Positions 1-10,838 of a stretch of DNA of 64,000 nt are shown here, one piece after another. The stretch's first letter is position 1, and each line of letters begins with the position of its first letter. The notes beneath the pieces were generated by a model. It ran no database searches and was not told where the DNA came from. It worked only from the letters and a program-made list of their open reading frames with translations. Both the position numbers and the translations under genes were made by a program. Where the stretch lies: NCBI GenBank assembly GCA_021521415.1, contig JAIQDT010005803.1:1-64000 (forward strand), given 5' to 3'. The DNA is from Bidens hawaiensis (Eukaryota > Streptophyta > Magnoliopsida > Asterales > Asteraceae).

Positions 1-3000
1 AAATTAAAATACTTATTAAAGTAGTTGAGACAATGTATAAACTTAATTTTAGAAGGCTCGAATCACAAAAAAATTTCAAAATAAGTGACCAAGTGTCGGT
101 GGACAACTCGGTGAGGACCCAACGTTAACTATTTCTAAAAATTAGTGTCTTAGGCTTGTATTATCTAGAATCCAATTTCGTTCAAATTCTGACAAAAGTT
201 ATTAGAAACGAGATTCGTTTGATTAGCTAAAATTCGTTAGACGTTAAAACGGAAACTTAAGATTATTGTTTAAACACTTACTCACTAAACCAAACCCATG
301 TGCCACCCATTGTTTAGCCCATTGTTTTATTATAAACCATGTCTTCAACCCATGGTTTTACTTGAAAAACCATGTGCTCATCTTCCTATATATGTACATT
401 CCCACACACACATCCCAAACACACCATCACATACTCACATTCAAAACACACACATACATACATATTAATCAAGATCAAGAAACATGGAAGAGATAGAAGA
501 TTAAGCTATTAGGAAGCTAGGAGGCACATCACTCTCACGCATCAATATCTTTATATTTCATACTCTCAAAGAACAAGTAAGTTTTAAAGTTACGACTGAT
601 TGTTTTTTTTTTTTGTATTGATGCATATGGTTTGTTGTTCTTGATGTTGTTTGAAGCTTGAAAGATGAAAATATGGATAATGTGTGTATATATACAGACC
701 GTAGGTATGTATGTATGTGTAAGAAGGAAGATTAAGCTCATTTACACATGCATACATAAATCATAAAGATCCTACATTGATTGTTAAGTTTGATATTAGG
801 TGTTGTTAATCTCTTGAATATTTTAGATGAACTTGATGTTAGGGTTTGTTGTTGGAATGAAATGTAAATTGATTATTGTTTATTAGCTTGGTAGTAATGA
901 CTTAAATTAATGGAAAAACTGTTGTTAGAGATGAACAAAACAAGGATATGTTCATAATTGTAAATTTGGGGATTTTTGGGTTTTGGATTTATTATGGATT
1001 TTGGATGGATTGATGAATCAAAAGTAATATGGAATAACTTAATTGAAAGTAAGAGAGGTTATATGCTAGAATTGATAGTTGGAACTTGAAGATTAACAAA
1101 GATTGTTAAAGTTGCTAATTAAGGAAACTTTAATTTAAAAAAATGTTGAAATTTGGATTTTGATATGAATACTTGTGATGAATGTGATGAATATGTGATT
1201 AATAACAACATTGAACTAAGATAGGGTGCATGATTAGAACTAGGATTAGTTAACACATTGGTTAAAATGGACAACAACTTACTAAAAATAGAAACTTTGT
1301 TGCTTAACTAATTGAAAGATCAAAACTTGAATAGAGCATTAGGGTGCATGAAACTATATCAAACAAGTTGGATAATATAAACTTAGATCCATACTTAATC
1401 AAATTTGAAAGATTGAATTAGATTGAATTATCAAAAACTAAAAGTTACTATAATTGGAAACGTTTTTATTTAAACACTTAGAAAATTCATAATTAGATTG
1501 GTTAATGAAGTACTTGAACTTATACATAAATGATATTATTTGAACCTGGACATTTAGGTAGTAATATGATATTGTTCATAAATAAATAACAAGTTAAACT
1601 AGTAACATTGTTAAGGTAAACAAAAAGACGCACTAGGAACCGGAAAACTCTATTAATGTGTCTTATGAACATACATGGTCAAAACTGCTATTTATGATGA
1701 ATTATATGTTATTATATGTGTGTTTAGTTCATAGGATGGTTAGTATATACTTGTGTTATTTATTTGACTCGTCTGTAACTTAAACGGTCGAAAAATCGGC
1801 TTTTTAAGCAAAACCGACTCAACTATTAGGGACTGTTTTAAAACAGCCCCTAAAGTGATAAAATACCCATGTATAACATAAGTTAATACATGAGAAAATG
1901 GCAAGATGATAAAACTTAGTCCTAAACGGTTCGAGTCGCGAAAACCCACATGAAAACGTTAAAAAGTTGCTATTTTAAGAAAATATTAACAAAAATGAAA
2001 ATAATATATTTTCACAAGTAAACTTATAAAACTTGATTAATATTTATGTAACAAGTATTTTTCATAAGTTATAAGTTACATTTTAAACGGAAAACCGAAT
2101 TAACGCATTTTAAGCATAAAACCAACAAAACCGACAAAACCGACGAAACCGTCAAGTTTTGTGAAAAATAAAAGATTAATATTTTTTTAAAAATTCCAGC
2201 AACTAAAACTTAAAAATATTTTATTATATTATTTAATTAATATAATTAATTAAATAATAACTAACGGAAAACCGAACTATGTTTATCCGCTTATGTGCTA
2301 TGTGCTTATATGTACATTAGAATAGGACTAATAAATTTAAAAGGATTTTTGTATAGAAACTAAAATCAAGTTTTTAGTAACAAAACGTGTTCTAATATAG
2401 GACACGGGAATTTTGGAAAAGCTACAAGACAGTGAGTTTCTCTATTGAAACCCCCCCCTCGATTTTTAACTGGAAATGTTTTTAAAACGATATTTAATTG
2501 TGTTTTGGGGGAAAAGCATATTCTTCATTTCATATTATTTTCATTGATGTTTTCTTTAAAAGGCATTTTATTTTACAAATTGGTGTATAATGTGGGATGA
2601 CTCTAGTTGGCTAAATAACTGTTAACCGAATTAGTAAGGGCACAGAAATATGGGTAGATTTATCGGGGTGACGCCCCCCACTTCCATTCGCGTTGGGTTA
2701 AAAGTGGGTATATTTTGAGTATGGTATGTTTCGAGTTATCAACTGAGATGTCATACACAATGTTGTATTCTTTGCTCGTCTACAACAGCTCAATTTGTAT
2801 AAGAAAGAAATGCCTATTGATTTGTGATGTAATGACGGTAGATCATTACACACGGTTGGGTGTTATAATGGTGGTAAGCCATTATACACGGATATTTTGG
2901 ATATAATTCGGGGTGTAGTGACGATTAAACACGAATTGATATCGGACTTGTTAATTATGTGGATTATGTTTTCGATTCATATATATATATATATATATTT

Positions 3001-3277
3001 ATATATGGACTATTTTTTTATATAAAGGGAAACTCACCAGCATGTTGTGTTGATCGATATTTCAATATGCTTTTCAGGTAAATAAATGAAGTATGGAAGC
3101 TTCGCGAAGAGTGCGGGAAAAATGGTGACGTGTGTTTGAATGAAAATTTTTGACTTTATGTTGAACTTATAATTTGAATAAAAATAGTGTAATATGACAC
3201 GTGTAATAACTCTGATGGTCAAATATAGTTCAACATTCGTTTGAAATATATACTTTAATGTGATTGGCTGAAACGGC
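1..3277 (+). repeat. Long LTR fragment, plus orientation, same family as 47999-50786
   Basis: AT-rich non-coding sequence. Landmarks recur as the reverse complement in 47999-50786: an 'atcggggtgacgcc'-like block near 2660 (against about 48945) and an 'actcaccan..tgtgttga' block near 3034 followed by 'caggtaaa' (against about 48190-48290). Order and orientation agree, so this is one copy of a long LTR truncated by the window start. A TATA-like stretch lies near 388-396. Short ORFs here have no recognisable domain. Family assignment (Ty3/gypsy, long-LTR type) is inference. Confidence 0.5.
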
Positions 3278-3342
3278 GTCATCACCCCGAAAATCATAAT
3301 TTAAACAGCGGAAGACTTTGACCAAGTCTTTCGGGTGGTGAC
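3278..3342. repeat. Stem-loop at an LTR terminus
   Basis: GTCATCACCCCGAAAA at the left is complementary, with one or two mismatches, to CTTTCGGGTGGTGAC at the right, around a loop holding 'aacagcggaagac'. Similar CCC..GGG hairpins sit at the LTR ends at 27859 (TGTAACACCCCG), 42299 (TGTCATACCC) and 48000. Relative to its left flank, this hairpin is inverted compared with the 48-kb copy. Confidence 0.5.
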
Positions 3343-3344
3343 AG

Positions 3345-5315
3345 TACTTCAACAAAACCCCCACCCTTTTTAGAATCTTTTTGCTTACCAGATACTTCAA
3401 TTATCTCATTTAACGAAAATAACGAGTTTCTAAATTTTCCTAACTTATTTTTCAACTCAAGAACTTCATTCTCAAGCTCAATTATCTCAAATCTATGTTT
3501 CAAGATTTCTTGAAATTTCTGATCATTAATTGTCATTTTGACGGACAACTCAGCTTTGAGATCATGATTACTTGTAGACAATGCTTCGATTTTCTCCCAA
3601 GATCTCATTTGAGATTCTAACGATTGTCTGTAAGATTGTCTATAAGTATCCTTAAGTGAAGCAATTTCTTTCACTAAACAATCATTATGATCTTTCAATG
3701 ATTCTAACTTAGGTTTAATGTTCTCTCAATCATCGCAAGGCACATTAGCAGATAAATTAACAAATTTAGGAACAGAAGAACTAACCTCATCAATTTTGGC
3801 CATACAAGCAAACGTAGTTGGCTGCATTTCACATGAATCATCAGAATCAGACTCAGTATCATAGTCAGAAGATAGCTCATTCCCACTCGCATCCTGAAAA
3901 TTCTCATTTGACTTGAACATAGCCAAGTTAGCTTGATTGTCATTGCACAACAACCTTTGTGAGAAATAAGTTCCATCAACAGCAGGCAACAAAGCTTGTG
4001 ATCCAGAAGCAGACGATTTATTTCCAGAAGGCTTATCAGCATCATTATTCTTTTTCATAGAAGAACTTCTATCTTGACTTCGAGGTCCAGTATATTCTTT
4101 CTTTGGTTTGTCACACTGGCAACGTGTCCAAACTCTTGACAGTTAAAGAAATTAACTTTAAGGTTATCAATCCTAACTCTCTTGTTCAATGATGTAAGAT
4201 CTTTTCCAGTTCTTTGCATGAACTTCTTCACTTTTCTTACTATCATTGCCATATTCCTCTTTAAATCCACAAGCTCCAAATCATCGTGATTGATTTGATC
4301 ATAATCTTCATCGGTTAACTCACTTTTGGCAATTTTACTACCAACCAAGTCATGAAAGCACATAAAAAAGGCAAAATTTTGTTCAACCTCTTTCATGTTG
4401 ACATTAGGTGGTGCTGAGAATTGATTAGCAGTAGATGAAGTTCCAGAACCTCCAGAAGATCCAGAACCTCCAAATGCTAAAAAGCATACACTTGGATCAC
4501 TATAAGTTGTTGTTGAATTTTCATTTGCATTATGAGTAAGAAATGCAGTGATCGGAGATACTGTGGAGCTTAAAGGCATACTTCCACCATAGAAGGATGG
4601 ATCTTGACTCTCTTTTGATGACTTTTAACACTTCAAATCATATTCCCGAGCTTCAATCTTTTGTATAAACTCAGAAGCAGTCAAATCTTCATTTTTGAAA
4701 TAATTATTCTCCTCAACACCATCAGGAATATTGAGGATGAACTAGGTAAAACATTTTTAATTGTATCCATCTTATCAGTTTCAGAGGGTTCCATTTTTAA
4801 CTTGTTCATTTCAGCAACTAAATGATTGAAACAAGTAGTTATTTCCTCAACAGTTTCACCTTTGAGTAAGTTAAAGTTTAGGAATTGAAACTTTAACATT
4901 ACTTTCTTGCTTTCCTCAGTATTATCCATGCTTCTCATTCTGATGGGTTGAAACAAAGAAGCACTAATCTTGATGCTTCCAATTTGATGGAATATATTAT
5001 CGGGTAGTGCCATAGTAAGAGTCGAATACGCTTTGTCTTGATCTCTAAAGCCTTCTTTTCCTCTTGAGAATATTGTGAAATAGCTTTAAGAGTAAAACCA
5101 GTGGTCTCATCACCTACAATGTAAACTTCATCAGGACAATAGTAAAAATCTGGATGAACGAAACCAAGATGAGCACGAAAATGTGGTTCCCATTTTGCAA
5201 AGTCACTAAACTTCATCAATCGAGGACATTTAGAATGAGATCCAGTTTCAGCATCCAAATGTAACACCTGATGCATCAGTACGTTCTAAGAAGCTAATGC
5301 ATAAAAACCAGCCAT
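3345..5315 (-). pseudogene. Truncated Ty1/copia gag (same family as copia A)
   Basis: The reading frame starts at an ATG at 5315 and reads toward lower coordinates, but is broken by a TAG ten codons in, further stops and frameshifts. Segments in order: N-terminal 'KFSDFAKWEPHFRAHLG' block (about 5230), UBN2-like gag core with LLKGETVEE (4681-5013), serine/glycine-rich linker (4440-4580), zinc-knuckle remnant that has lost its first Cys (FNCQEFGHVAS, about 4130), an acidic stretch, and a coiled coil (3400-3698). Each aligns by eye with 61743-63835. Homology stops abruptly inside the 'KGGGFVEV' block at 3345, next to the LTR hairpin, so protease, integrase and RT are missing. In the family this protein forms the retrotransposon particle; this copy cannot. 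Confidence 0.85.
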
Positions 5316-5900
5316 TGTAAATAACAAGTTCAAATTTAACAACAATTCAAACTTCAAGGGTTAATATTGAAAAATTGGTAACTAACTGTGAACGGTAAGG
5401 AGACGAACTAAGTATGAATAACGAATTAAAGACACGAATTACTTGTTGTCAAAATAATGAACAAGAAACAGTATAACAACAAATTATATTATAATGAGTT
5501 AGTAACGAATCAGGGACATGTCAGTAACGAATTAGAAATAATGAATCACTAGATGAATTAATTTACGAATCAAAGTGACGAATCAAATTGATGAATCAAA
5601 GTGATGAATCAAAGTGACGAATCAAAATGACGAATCAACTTAACAAATCAACTTGATGAATCATGGTGACGAATCAAAGATGAATGTGTAACGAATCAGG
5701 ATGACGATTTTGCTACAGTTTCTAACGAACAAGGTTGTTGAATGGTTAGACGGTTATAACAAACTTAGCCACGTGGCACAAGTTTGTTAGAAAAATTACT
5801 AACGAATTAGACCACGTGTCTAACGAATTAAGTATAACGAATCACAAGCGTTCACGAATTGGCTGTAACGAATTACAGTCGTTAACGAATCTTCAAACAC
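5316..5900 (-). repeat. AACGAAT-motif array, probable copia leader
   Basis: The short word AACGAAT and near forms (gacgaatca, taacgaatt, tgatgaatca) recur every 10-30 bases, most densely at 5400-5720. The part next to the gag start resembles 63836-64000, upstream of the gag of copia A (both have 'aactgtgaac.gtaagga'), supporting a 5' untranslated leader. No ORF of note. Confidence 0.6.
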
Positions 5901-6111
5901 TCGATGAAGATCTTCCAATCTTCATGTTAATTTTCCAGAAATTTGGAAAATTTCCAGAATTACGATTAATCGATAACCAATACAAAATTCGTAATACTAT
6001 CCCAAATCAACACCAACGTGATCAAGTAATAACTCAAAACACTCGTATTCCAATCGCGAGTTCAATAAACACTATCACGTAAGCTCAATCAACCAAACCA
6101 CTAACCAGATC

Positions 6112-6258
6112 TCAAATTACCTCTCTATAAGTTATTATTCTCTCAATAATATATTCATCATATTTATCAATAAATTATGTGTTTAAAGTATTCATATCAT
6201 GTTAATCGAATCATATTGATGCTTCGGGTTAGCGGCTAGTTCTTGGAAGGTTCTCTCA
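6112..6258 (+). repeat. 3' part of a plus-strand LTR
   Basis: The stretch 'ataagttattattctc' through 'aaattatgtgtttaaagtatt' is repeated almost exactly at about 8660-8730, as expected for the two LTRs of one element. It ends in CA at 6257-6258, two bases before a primer-binding site. The upstream LTR limit is not clear; 5900-6111 is AT-rich and may belong to it. Confidence 0.6.
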
Positions 6259-8207
6259 ATTGGTATCAGATCAGACGGCTGCTCTCGATGCATCGATTAA
6301 GGTATTAAATATGAGTTTATTCGTGTTCTTCGAATTTTGGTCAGATCTTGAAGTTAGTGTGTTATTGGTGGAATTGATGGTAGATTCATGCTATATAAGG
6401 TAATACGAAGTTTCTGGTATAAATTGGTGTTAAGTTATGGTGAATTGAGTGATTCACCAAAGAAGAGCATGGTTACTGTTTGATCAGATTTGGATCAAAT
6501 CAGTGGTTGTTATGTTAATTGGATGATGGATTCGTGTTTAGGATGCAAATTCGAGTCTTAGTGTGTAATTATGTTGTTTAATTACGGTGTTTTGATGAAT
6601 CTACCATGGATGAAGCTTGAAAATGCAGATTCCGGCCAGCGTAACTGATTTTTCCGGCGAAACACGTTTTTCCGATGACAGTTCAGATCTAACAACCTAA
6701 TTCGTTATGTTACTGTAGCAATTTGTTATGGAAACTTAACGAATGGAAAGTTTAATGAATCAAGGTAATTCGTTAAGTTAAAAGATAACGGATTAAGGTA
6801 ATTCGTTAAGGTAATTTGTTAAGTTAAAGGTAACGAATCAAGTTAATTCGTTAAGGTAATTCGTTAAGTTAATGGTAACTAATTAAGGTAATTCGCTAAG
6901 TTAATGGTTTGAAGCATGGAGACTCATTCGTTATGTGTATGACGAAGTGGAAATCTTAACGAATGGAAGGCCATTCGTGTAATTGTTATAACGAATGGAG
7001 TGGATATTTATAATGAATTAGAGTTGGTAATTTATAACGAACCGATTGGTTGACGAATGGAGATAACGAACTAAATTAACGAATGGAGAGGTCATTTGTT
7101 AAAAAAAAAACGAATGGAGTAATTTGGCAGGAAAATGTTTCTTGAACGAATTTTTTTCCTTGAATATTTCTCGTGAGTGAGATTTCATTCTTGAAAATTT
7201 TGGCGAAAATATTTATTTTTCGATAATTTTTGGTGATTTTTTGGCGGGAAAATTGGAAAAAAAATTTCTTAAACGAAATTTTTCTGGGATATTCCTAATG
7301 TATTGGAGACTCTTCGTGCAAATTTTGGTAAAATATTTTCCGGCCCACTTTTTCCACGTTTCGACTGGCCGAGGGGGAGTCCACATTGAATTTAAAGAGG
7401 AGACTGTTAGTGAGCTTTGAATGTTGTTCAAGACCTTGCCGAATTTGTCAAGAAAAGGGGGAGATAAAACTTTCATATGAGTTTATTTAGCTTGCATTTT
7501 CCTACGTTTGCAAGGTTTCTTGACAAATTACTGCAATTCGGGTGGTAATTCGTGCTTGCAAAGCTACGTTTGACTGAGTTCAAGACTGCAATTGTTCTTC
7601 GATTGGTGATTGGTTTGTTCGAGATTGAAACCTGACTATGTGGGATACAAGTGTCTGTCTATTAACTTCTTTCTGAGGGACTTTTATCTTGACTATGCGG
7701 CTATGAGTTCACGGCGGATTACTTATGTTTAGGGGGACGATTCTCGAACGGGTTGATGTTATTGAAGAATATATGAGTCTTTTCACTAGATAGAAGATTG
7801 ATTAATCGAGGTTGGAACTCCAAATCATATGCCCAAACATTAGTGCATCTTTGCGAATGGGATGTGGAAGAGCTTCAAAGAGTATATTTAGGATACACGT
7901 TATCTAGAGAGGGAAAACCGAAGTGAAAGATGTTGAATGATCGGGTTTTTAATGAAGATGTGTGACGAGGTTAAATGTAAAGATATGTTTTCTTTACCGG
8001 TGCCGATGGATAGCTGATGACTTGCAGCTGATTGTTGAAAGATTGAACCATATCATACGCCAATGGATGATCGGGATGATCTTCAAGAGTTACTAACTTT
8101 GAGGGTGAGATCTGATATGAGAGGCTACAAGTTATTGGTTTGCTGAGAAGACTTAAAGATTTGTCCGTCTACACAAGCCCGAGAATCATCAGTCAAGGGG
8201 GAGTCTG
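6259..8207 (+). mobile_element. Internal region of a non-coding (LARD/TRIM-like) LTR element
   Basis: About 1.95 kb between a primer-binding site and a polypurine tract (TCAAGGGGGAGT, 8193-8204) followed by a TGTTA LTR start. No gag or pol motif is visible in any frame; the only ORF (minus, 7213-7476) looks like chance. 6690-7100 is packed with TAACGAAT/ATTCGTTAAG words in both orientations. The element would have to be moved by proteins from a relative such as copia A. A second purine run (about 8272-8287) precedes another LTR start at 8290. Confidence 0.6.
6261..6272 (+). other. Primer-binding site (tRNA-iMet type)
   Basis: TGGTATCAGATC differs by one base from TGGTATCAGAGC, the common plant initiator tRNA-Met primer site, and directly follows the CA end of the LTR. 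Confidence 0.7.
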
Positions 8208-8289
8208 TTAATGCATGATTTGTGACTGGTGATTTGCAGTTAAAGTATTTAAGGTTAAAGTATTCAAGAGCTACAGAAAAAAGAGAGTT

Positions 8290-8705
8290 TGTTAGTGCAC
8301 GGTTTTGGTATCTGTAGAAATCGAATAAGTTATAGATAGTCTAGTCTATGTATTAAATGTATATTTATTGTAAAATGGCCATTCTCTTTGGATTGTATAG
8401 CGAATGGGTCCATTCGTTAGTTGACTAGGCTAGTTTGTTAATTTTATAAGCCCATTCGTCATGGAATGTTGACGAATGGTGGCTGGTTCGTTAAGTTATT
8501 ACCATTCGTTATGGAATCATAAAGAATGGTGTGTCATTCGTTATGAAGGCATAACGAGTTAGGCTTAACTTAACGAATAGAGCTCATGGCCTATAAATAG
8601 GCAGCTCATGTTCATAATTTAGGGAGAGAGAGAGAGAGATCTAGATCTAAATTATCCTCTCCATAAGTTATTATTCTCACAATAATGTATTCATCATATT
8701 TATCA
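8290..8705 (+). repeat. 3' LTR of the plus-strand element (truncated)
   Basis: Begins TGTTAGTGCACGGTTTTGG, the same start (reverse complement) as the LTR at 9119-9770 and close to that at about 51297. It holds several ATTCGTTA words, a TATA box (TATAAATA, 8592-8599) and the 'ataagttattattctc' block shared with 6112-6258. The U5 end seen at 6190-6258 is missing, because the LTR runs into an inverted copy of itself. Confidence 0.65.
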
Positions 8706-8820
8706 ATAAATTATGTGTTTAAAGTATTATTGTGAATACATTATTGTGAGAATACATTGATAAATATGATGAATACATTATTGTGAGAATAATAACTTAT
8801 GGAGAGGATAATTTAGATCT

Positions 8821-8842
<22 letters not shown>
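8623..8842. repeat. Perfect inverted repeat, about 83-bp arms
   Basis: Left arm 8623-8705 runs from (GA)n through 'tctagatctaaattatcc' to 'atatttatca'. Right arm, from 8758, is its exact reverse complement as far as I can read, ending in (CT)n to about 8861. Spacer of 52 bp (8706-8757), which itself repeats part of the right arm. Likely a foldback formed when an LTR end joined an inverted copy. Confidence 0.85.
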
Positions 8843-8861
<19 letters not shown>

Positions 8862-8863
<2 letters not shown>

Positions 8864-9107
8864 CCATACATACACAAATCTAACTCAAACTCAATCCAAT
8901 TCCATACCAATTCTCAATTCAATCCACACAATCATATGTTAAACCTTCCCGAACACAGATCAATCAAACTCAGGGCATAATTATCAAAATCAAAAAAATT
9001 TCAAATGAATTTCAATGAAATAATAGAAAACCCGAAAACTAATTAAACAGTCTTCAATTACTAATTGAATTAACCTTAATCAAGAGCATTCAGAACAAAC
9101 GAAAGAT
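8862..9107 (-). mobile_element. Internal remnant of a minus-strand LTR element
   Basis: Lies between the inverted repeat and the primer-binding site of the LTR at 9119-9770. No coding sequence seen; AT-rich leader-like sequence only. Confidence 0.4.
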
Positions 9108-9117
9108 CTAATACCAC
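9106..9117 (-). other. Primer-binding site (minus)
   Basis: Reverse complement reads TGGTATTAGATC, two changes from the plant iMet primer site, just downstream of the CA end of the minus LTR. Confidence 0.55.
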
Positions 9118-9118
9118 T

Positions 9119-9221
9119 TGTTTAAACCCGGTAACTTCAGATCTAGATAATATCGTTATCAATCGTAGATTTAATTCATACCTTAATAGTATCTAGTTCA
9201 GTGTTATACTCTTAACTAGTG

Positions 9222-9280
<59 letters not shown>

Positions 9281-9770
9281 TATATATATATAGATAGATA
9301 GTATTATGTGTATTAGATAATAGATTAAACAAAGGATTGATCGAGAGTAAACGTGGACAGAGTTTCGTTACTTGTAAATCAACGCATAAATTAACAAGGG
9401 GCAAACACCCCTATATATAGACAAAGGACCCAATTCGTTACACGTCCCGTAACGAATTGGAGTCCAGTTCGTTAACATTACAAACTCAATAAAGGAAACA
9501 TAACAAATCATTCTGATTCGTTATTCCCCATTCGTCATCATTCCATGACGAATGGGAACATACATAACGAACTATAAGCCCATTCATTAAACATCCTTAA
9601 CGAATGGGAGTTACATTAAACGAACCGAGTTAGCTAAACATCCTTAATGAACTAGCCTTACATTAACGAACTATATATCTAAATAAAGATAAATATCTTT
9701 TCAATATAATAATAATAAATTACAATACGACAAATACAAAGACTCGAGACGCCAAAACCGTGCACTAACA
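9119..9770 (-). repeat. LTR, minus orientation, AACGAAT family
   Basis: On the minus strand it starts TGTTAGTGCACGG at 9770 and ends ...TTTAAACA at 9119, followed by a primer-binding site, about 652 bp. The U3 half (9430-9680) is filled with AACGAAT/ATTCGTT words. A TATA box (CTATATATAG) lies at 9411-9420. A (TA)n microsatellite at 9225-9292 has expanded in U5. The start matches those at 8290 and about 51297. Confidence 0.75.
9225..9292. repeat. (TA)n microsatellite
   Basis: About 34 TA units with one slip. The minus-strand ORF reading IYIYIY across it is an artefact. Confidence 0.95.
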
Positions 9771-9775
9771 GTTAG

Positions 9776-10085
9776 TATAAACAGAAAAAATAAAGGAGGG
9801 GAGATTGAGATGGTATAGACATGTGAAGAGAAGACAAGTAACAACGCTAGTTAGAGCAGCAGACACCCTCTATGTAGAAGGAAGGAGGAGTAGAGGCATA
9901 CCTAAATTGACTTGGGAGGAGCAGATTAGGTAGGTTTTTCTAGAGTTACACCTCTATGAGGACATGGTCCATGACAGGACTTCATGGAGACGTAGGATTA
10001 AGGTTAAGGACTTTTAGAGAATGCCACTTTTGTGTCTTAGCTTAAGCGTATGGACATAGACTCTTCTAAATTTAGGGGATTTAGT
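9776..10085 (+). pseudogene. LINE (non-LTR retrotransposon) ORF2 C-terminus and 3' end
   Basis: Plus-strand frame from 9784 reads EKIKEGRLRWYRHVKRR, then GRRSRGIPKLTWEEQIR, an internal TAG, then MVHDRTSWRRRIKVKDF and a stop at 10015-10017. This is the conserved tail of plant LINE reverse transcriptases (RLRWxxHVxRR ... RGxPKxTWEExI ... DRxxWRxRI). Only about 78 codons remain, the usual outcome of 5'-truncated LINE insertion. The next 70 bases look like its 3' UTR, running into an LTR start at 10087. It lies between two LTR starts pointing away from each other. Confidence 0.85.
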
Positions 10086-10086
10086 T

Positions 10087-10104
10087 TGTTAGTGCACGGT
10101 TTTG
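10087..10104 (+). repeat. Short LTR-start fragment, plus orientation
   Basis: TGTTAGTGCACGGTTTTG is identical to the starts at 8290 and (reverse complement) 9770, but diverges within 20 bases. Confidence 0.6.
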
Positions 10105-10114
10105 TCGTAGTATA

Positions 10115-10171
10115 TAGACCTTGATCAGTTTGAGCTGTTGGAAAGTAGTAGATAGACCTTGATCAGTTTGA
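10115..10171. repeat. 19-bp direct repeat, 38 bp apart
   Basis: TAGACCTTGATCAGTTTGA occurs at 10115-10133 and again at 10153-10171, a small local duplication. Confidence 0.9.
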
Positions 10172-10260
10172 TCTTCAACTGTAACGGGCTCAGACACTGT
10201 TGGTTGGTTGGTTGGTGTAATATTAGTAGCTAGCACACCCGGTCTCGGATCTCTCTTTCG

Positions 10261-10838
10261 TCATTTATGTGGAATGAGAATGGTGGCTAGCTGTCCTTCA
10301 ACATCATCTACATTATGTGTCACAGTGACTGACTGAGGAGGCTTCAATGCAGTCAACTGGAGCTTCTCTTTAAACGCTTCAAATTCTTTCACTTGTTCAG
10401 CAGTAGGTATTGACTGTTGTTGGTTGGTTGGTGGAGAACAATTAGGCTCATTATCATCATAAATTATCTCAAAGGCAGTTGTGGGACTTTGACCAGGAAT
10501 CACATGCTTCTCAGCAACAGAGGCACTAGCAATAGTAACAACCTCTGTCTCAACAAATTTTCAAACTTAACCAGTTGATGAGGTCCCTAATAGACCACTT
10601 TAGCCCCTTTTCTTGATTGCTTCAACAACCCAAAGGTAATGGGACCCATAGCCTTCAAGTCGATCGTTTCTACAGATTTAATCTGGTCAGGATAATGAGA
10701 GTCAAAAATCATCTGTAGAAACCTCGGGTACATTAAGAACATCTCCTTCTTCTTTCCCTTGAGATTGCTTATCATTTCATCGAACACGAACTTGGAATAA
10801 TTTTAGTTCCAATCCATGATCAATGTAACCACAACCGA
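10261..10838 (-). pseudogene. Fragment of the extra (post-pol) copia ORF
   Basis: Minus-strand pieces: 10587-10787 with 'FDEMISNLKGKKKEMFLMYPRFLQ', preceded in frame (after a stop) by an NYSKFV block, and 10261-10503, a proline/glutamine-rich stretch. The first matches the 'NFSEMIFDHLKENC...FLMYPSFVQ' block of the large ORF at 52053-54305, so this is a decayed copy of the same family. It is fused at about 10838 to the truncated integrase end of a gypsy element, so neither unit is complete. Function of the family is unknown. Confidence 0.7.

Noticed and set aside
266..741. Small ORFs on both strands at 266-496 and 535-741
   Set aside because: Low-complexity His/Thr/Ile translation of CA-rich and AT-rich sequence; no domain or partner copy.
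5400..5900. CRISPR-like array from regularly recurring AACGAAT words
   Set aside because: Spacing is irregular, the repeat is 7 bases and degenerate, and the context is a plant retrotransposon.
8783..8980. Plus ORF with SLSLSLSL
   Set aside because: Translation of the (CT)n tract in the inverted repeat.
9222..9404. Minus ORF with IYIYIY
   Set aside because: Translation of the (TA)n microsatellite.
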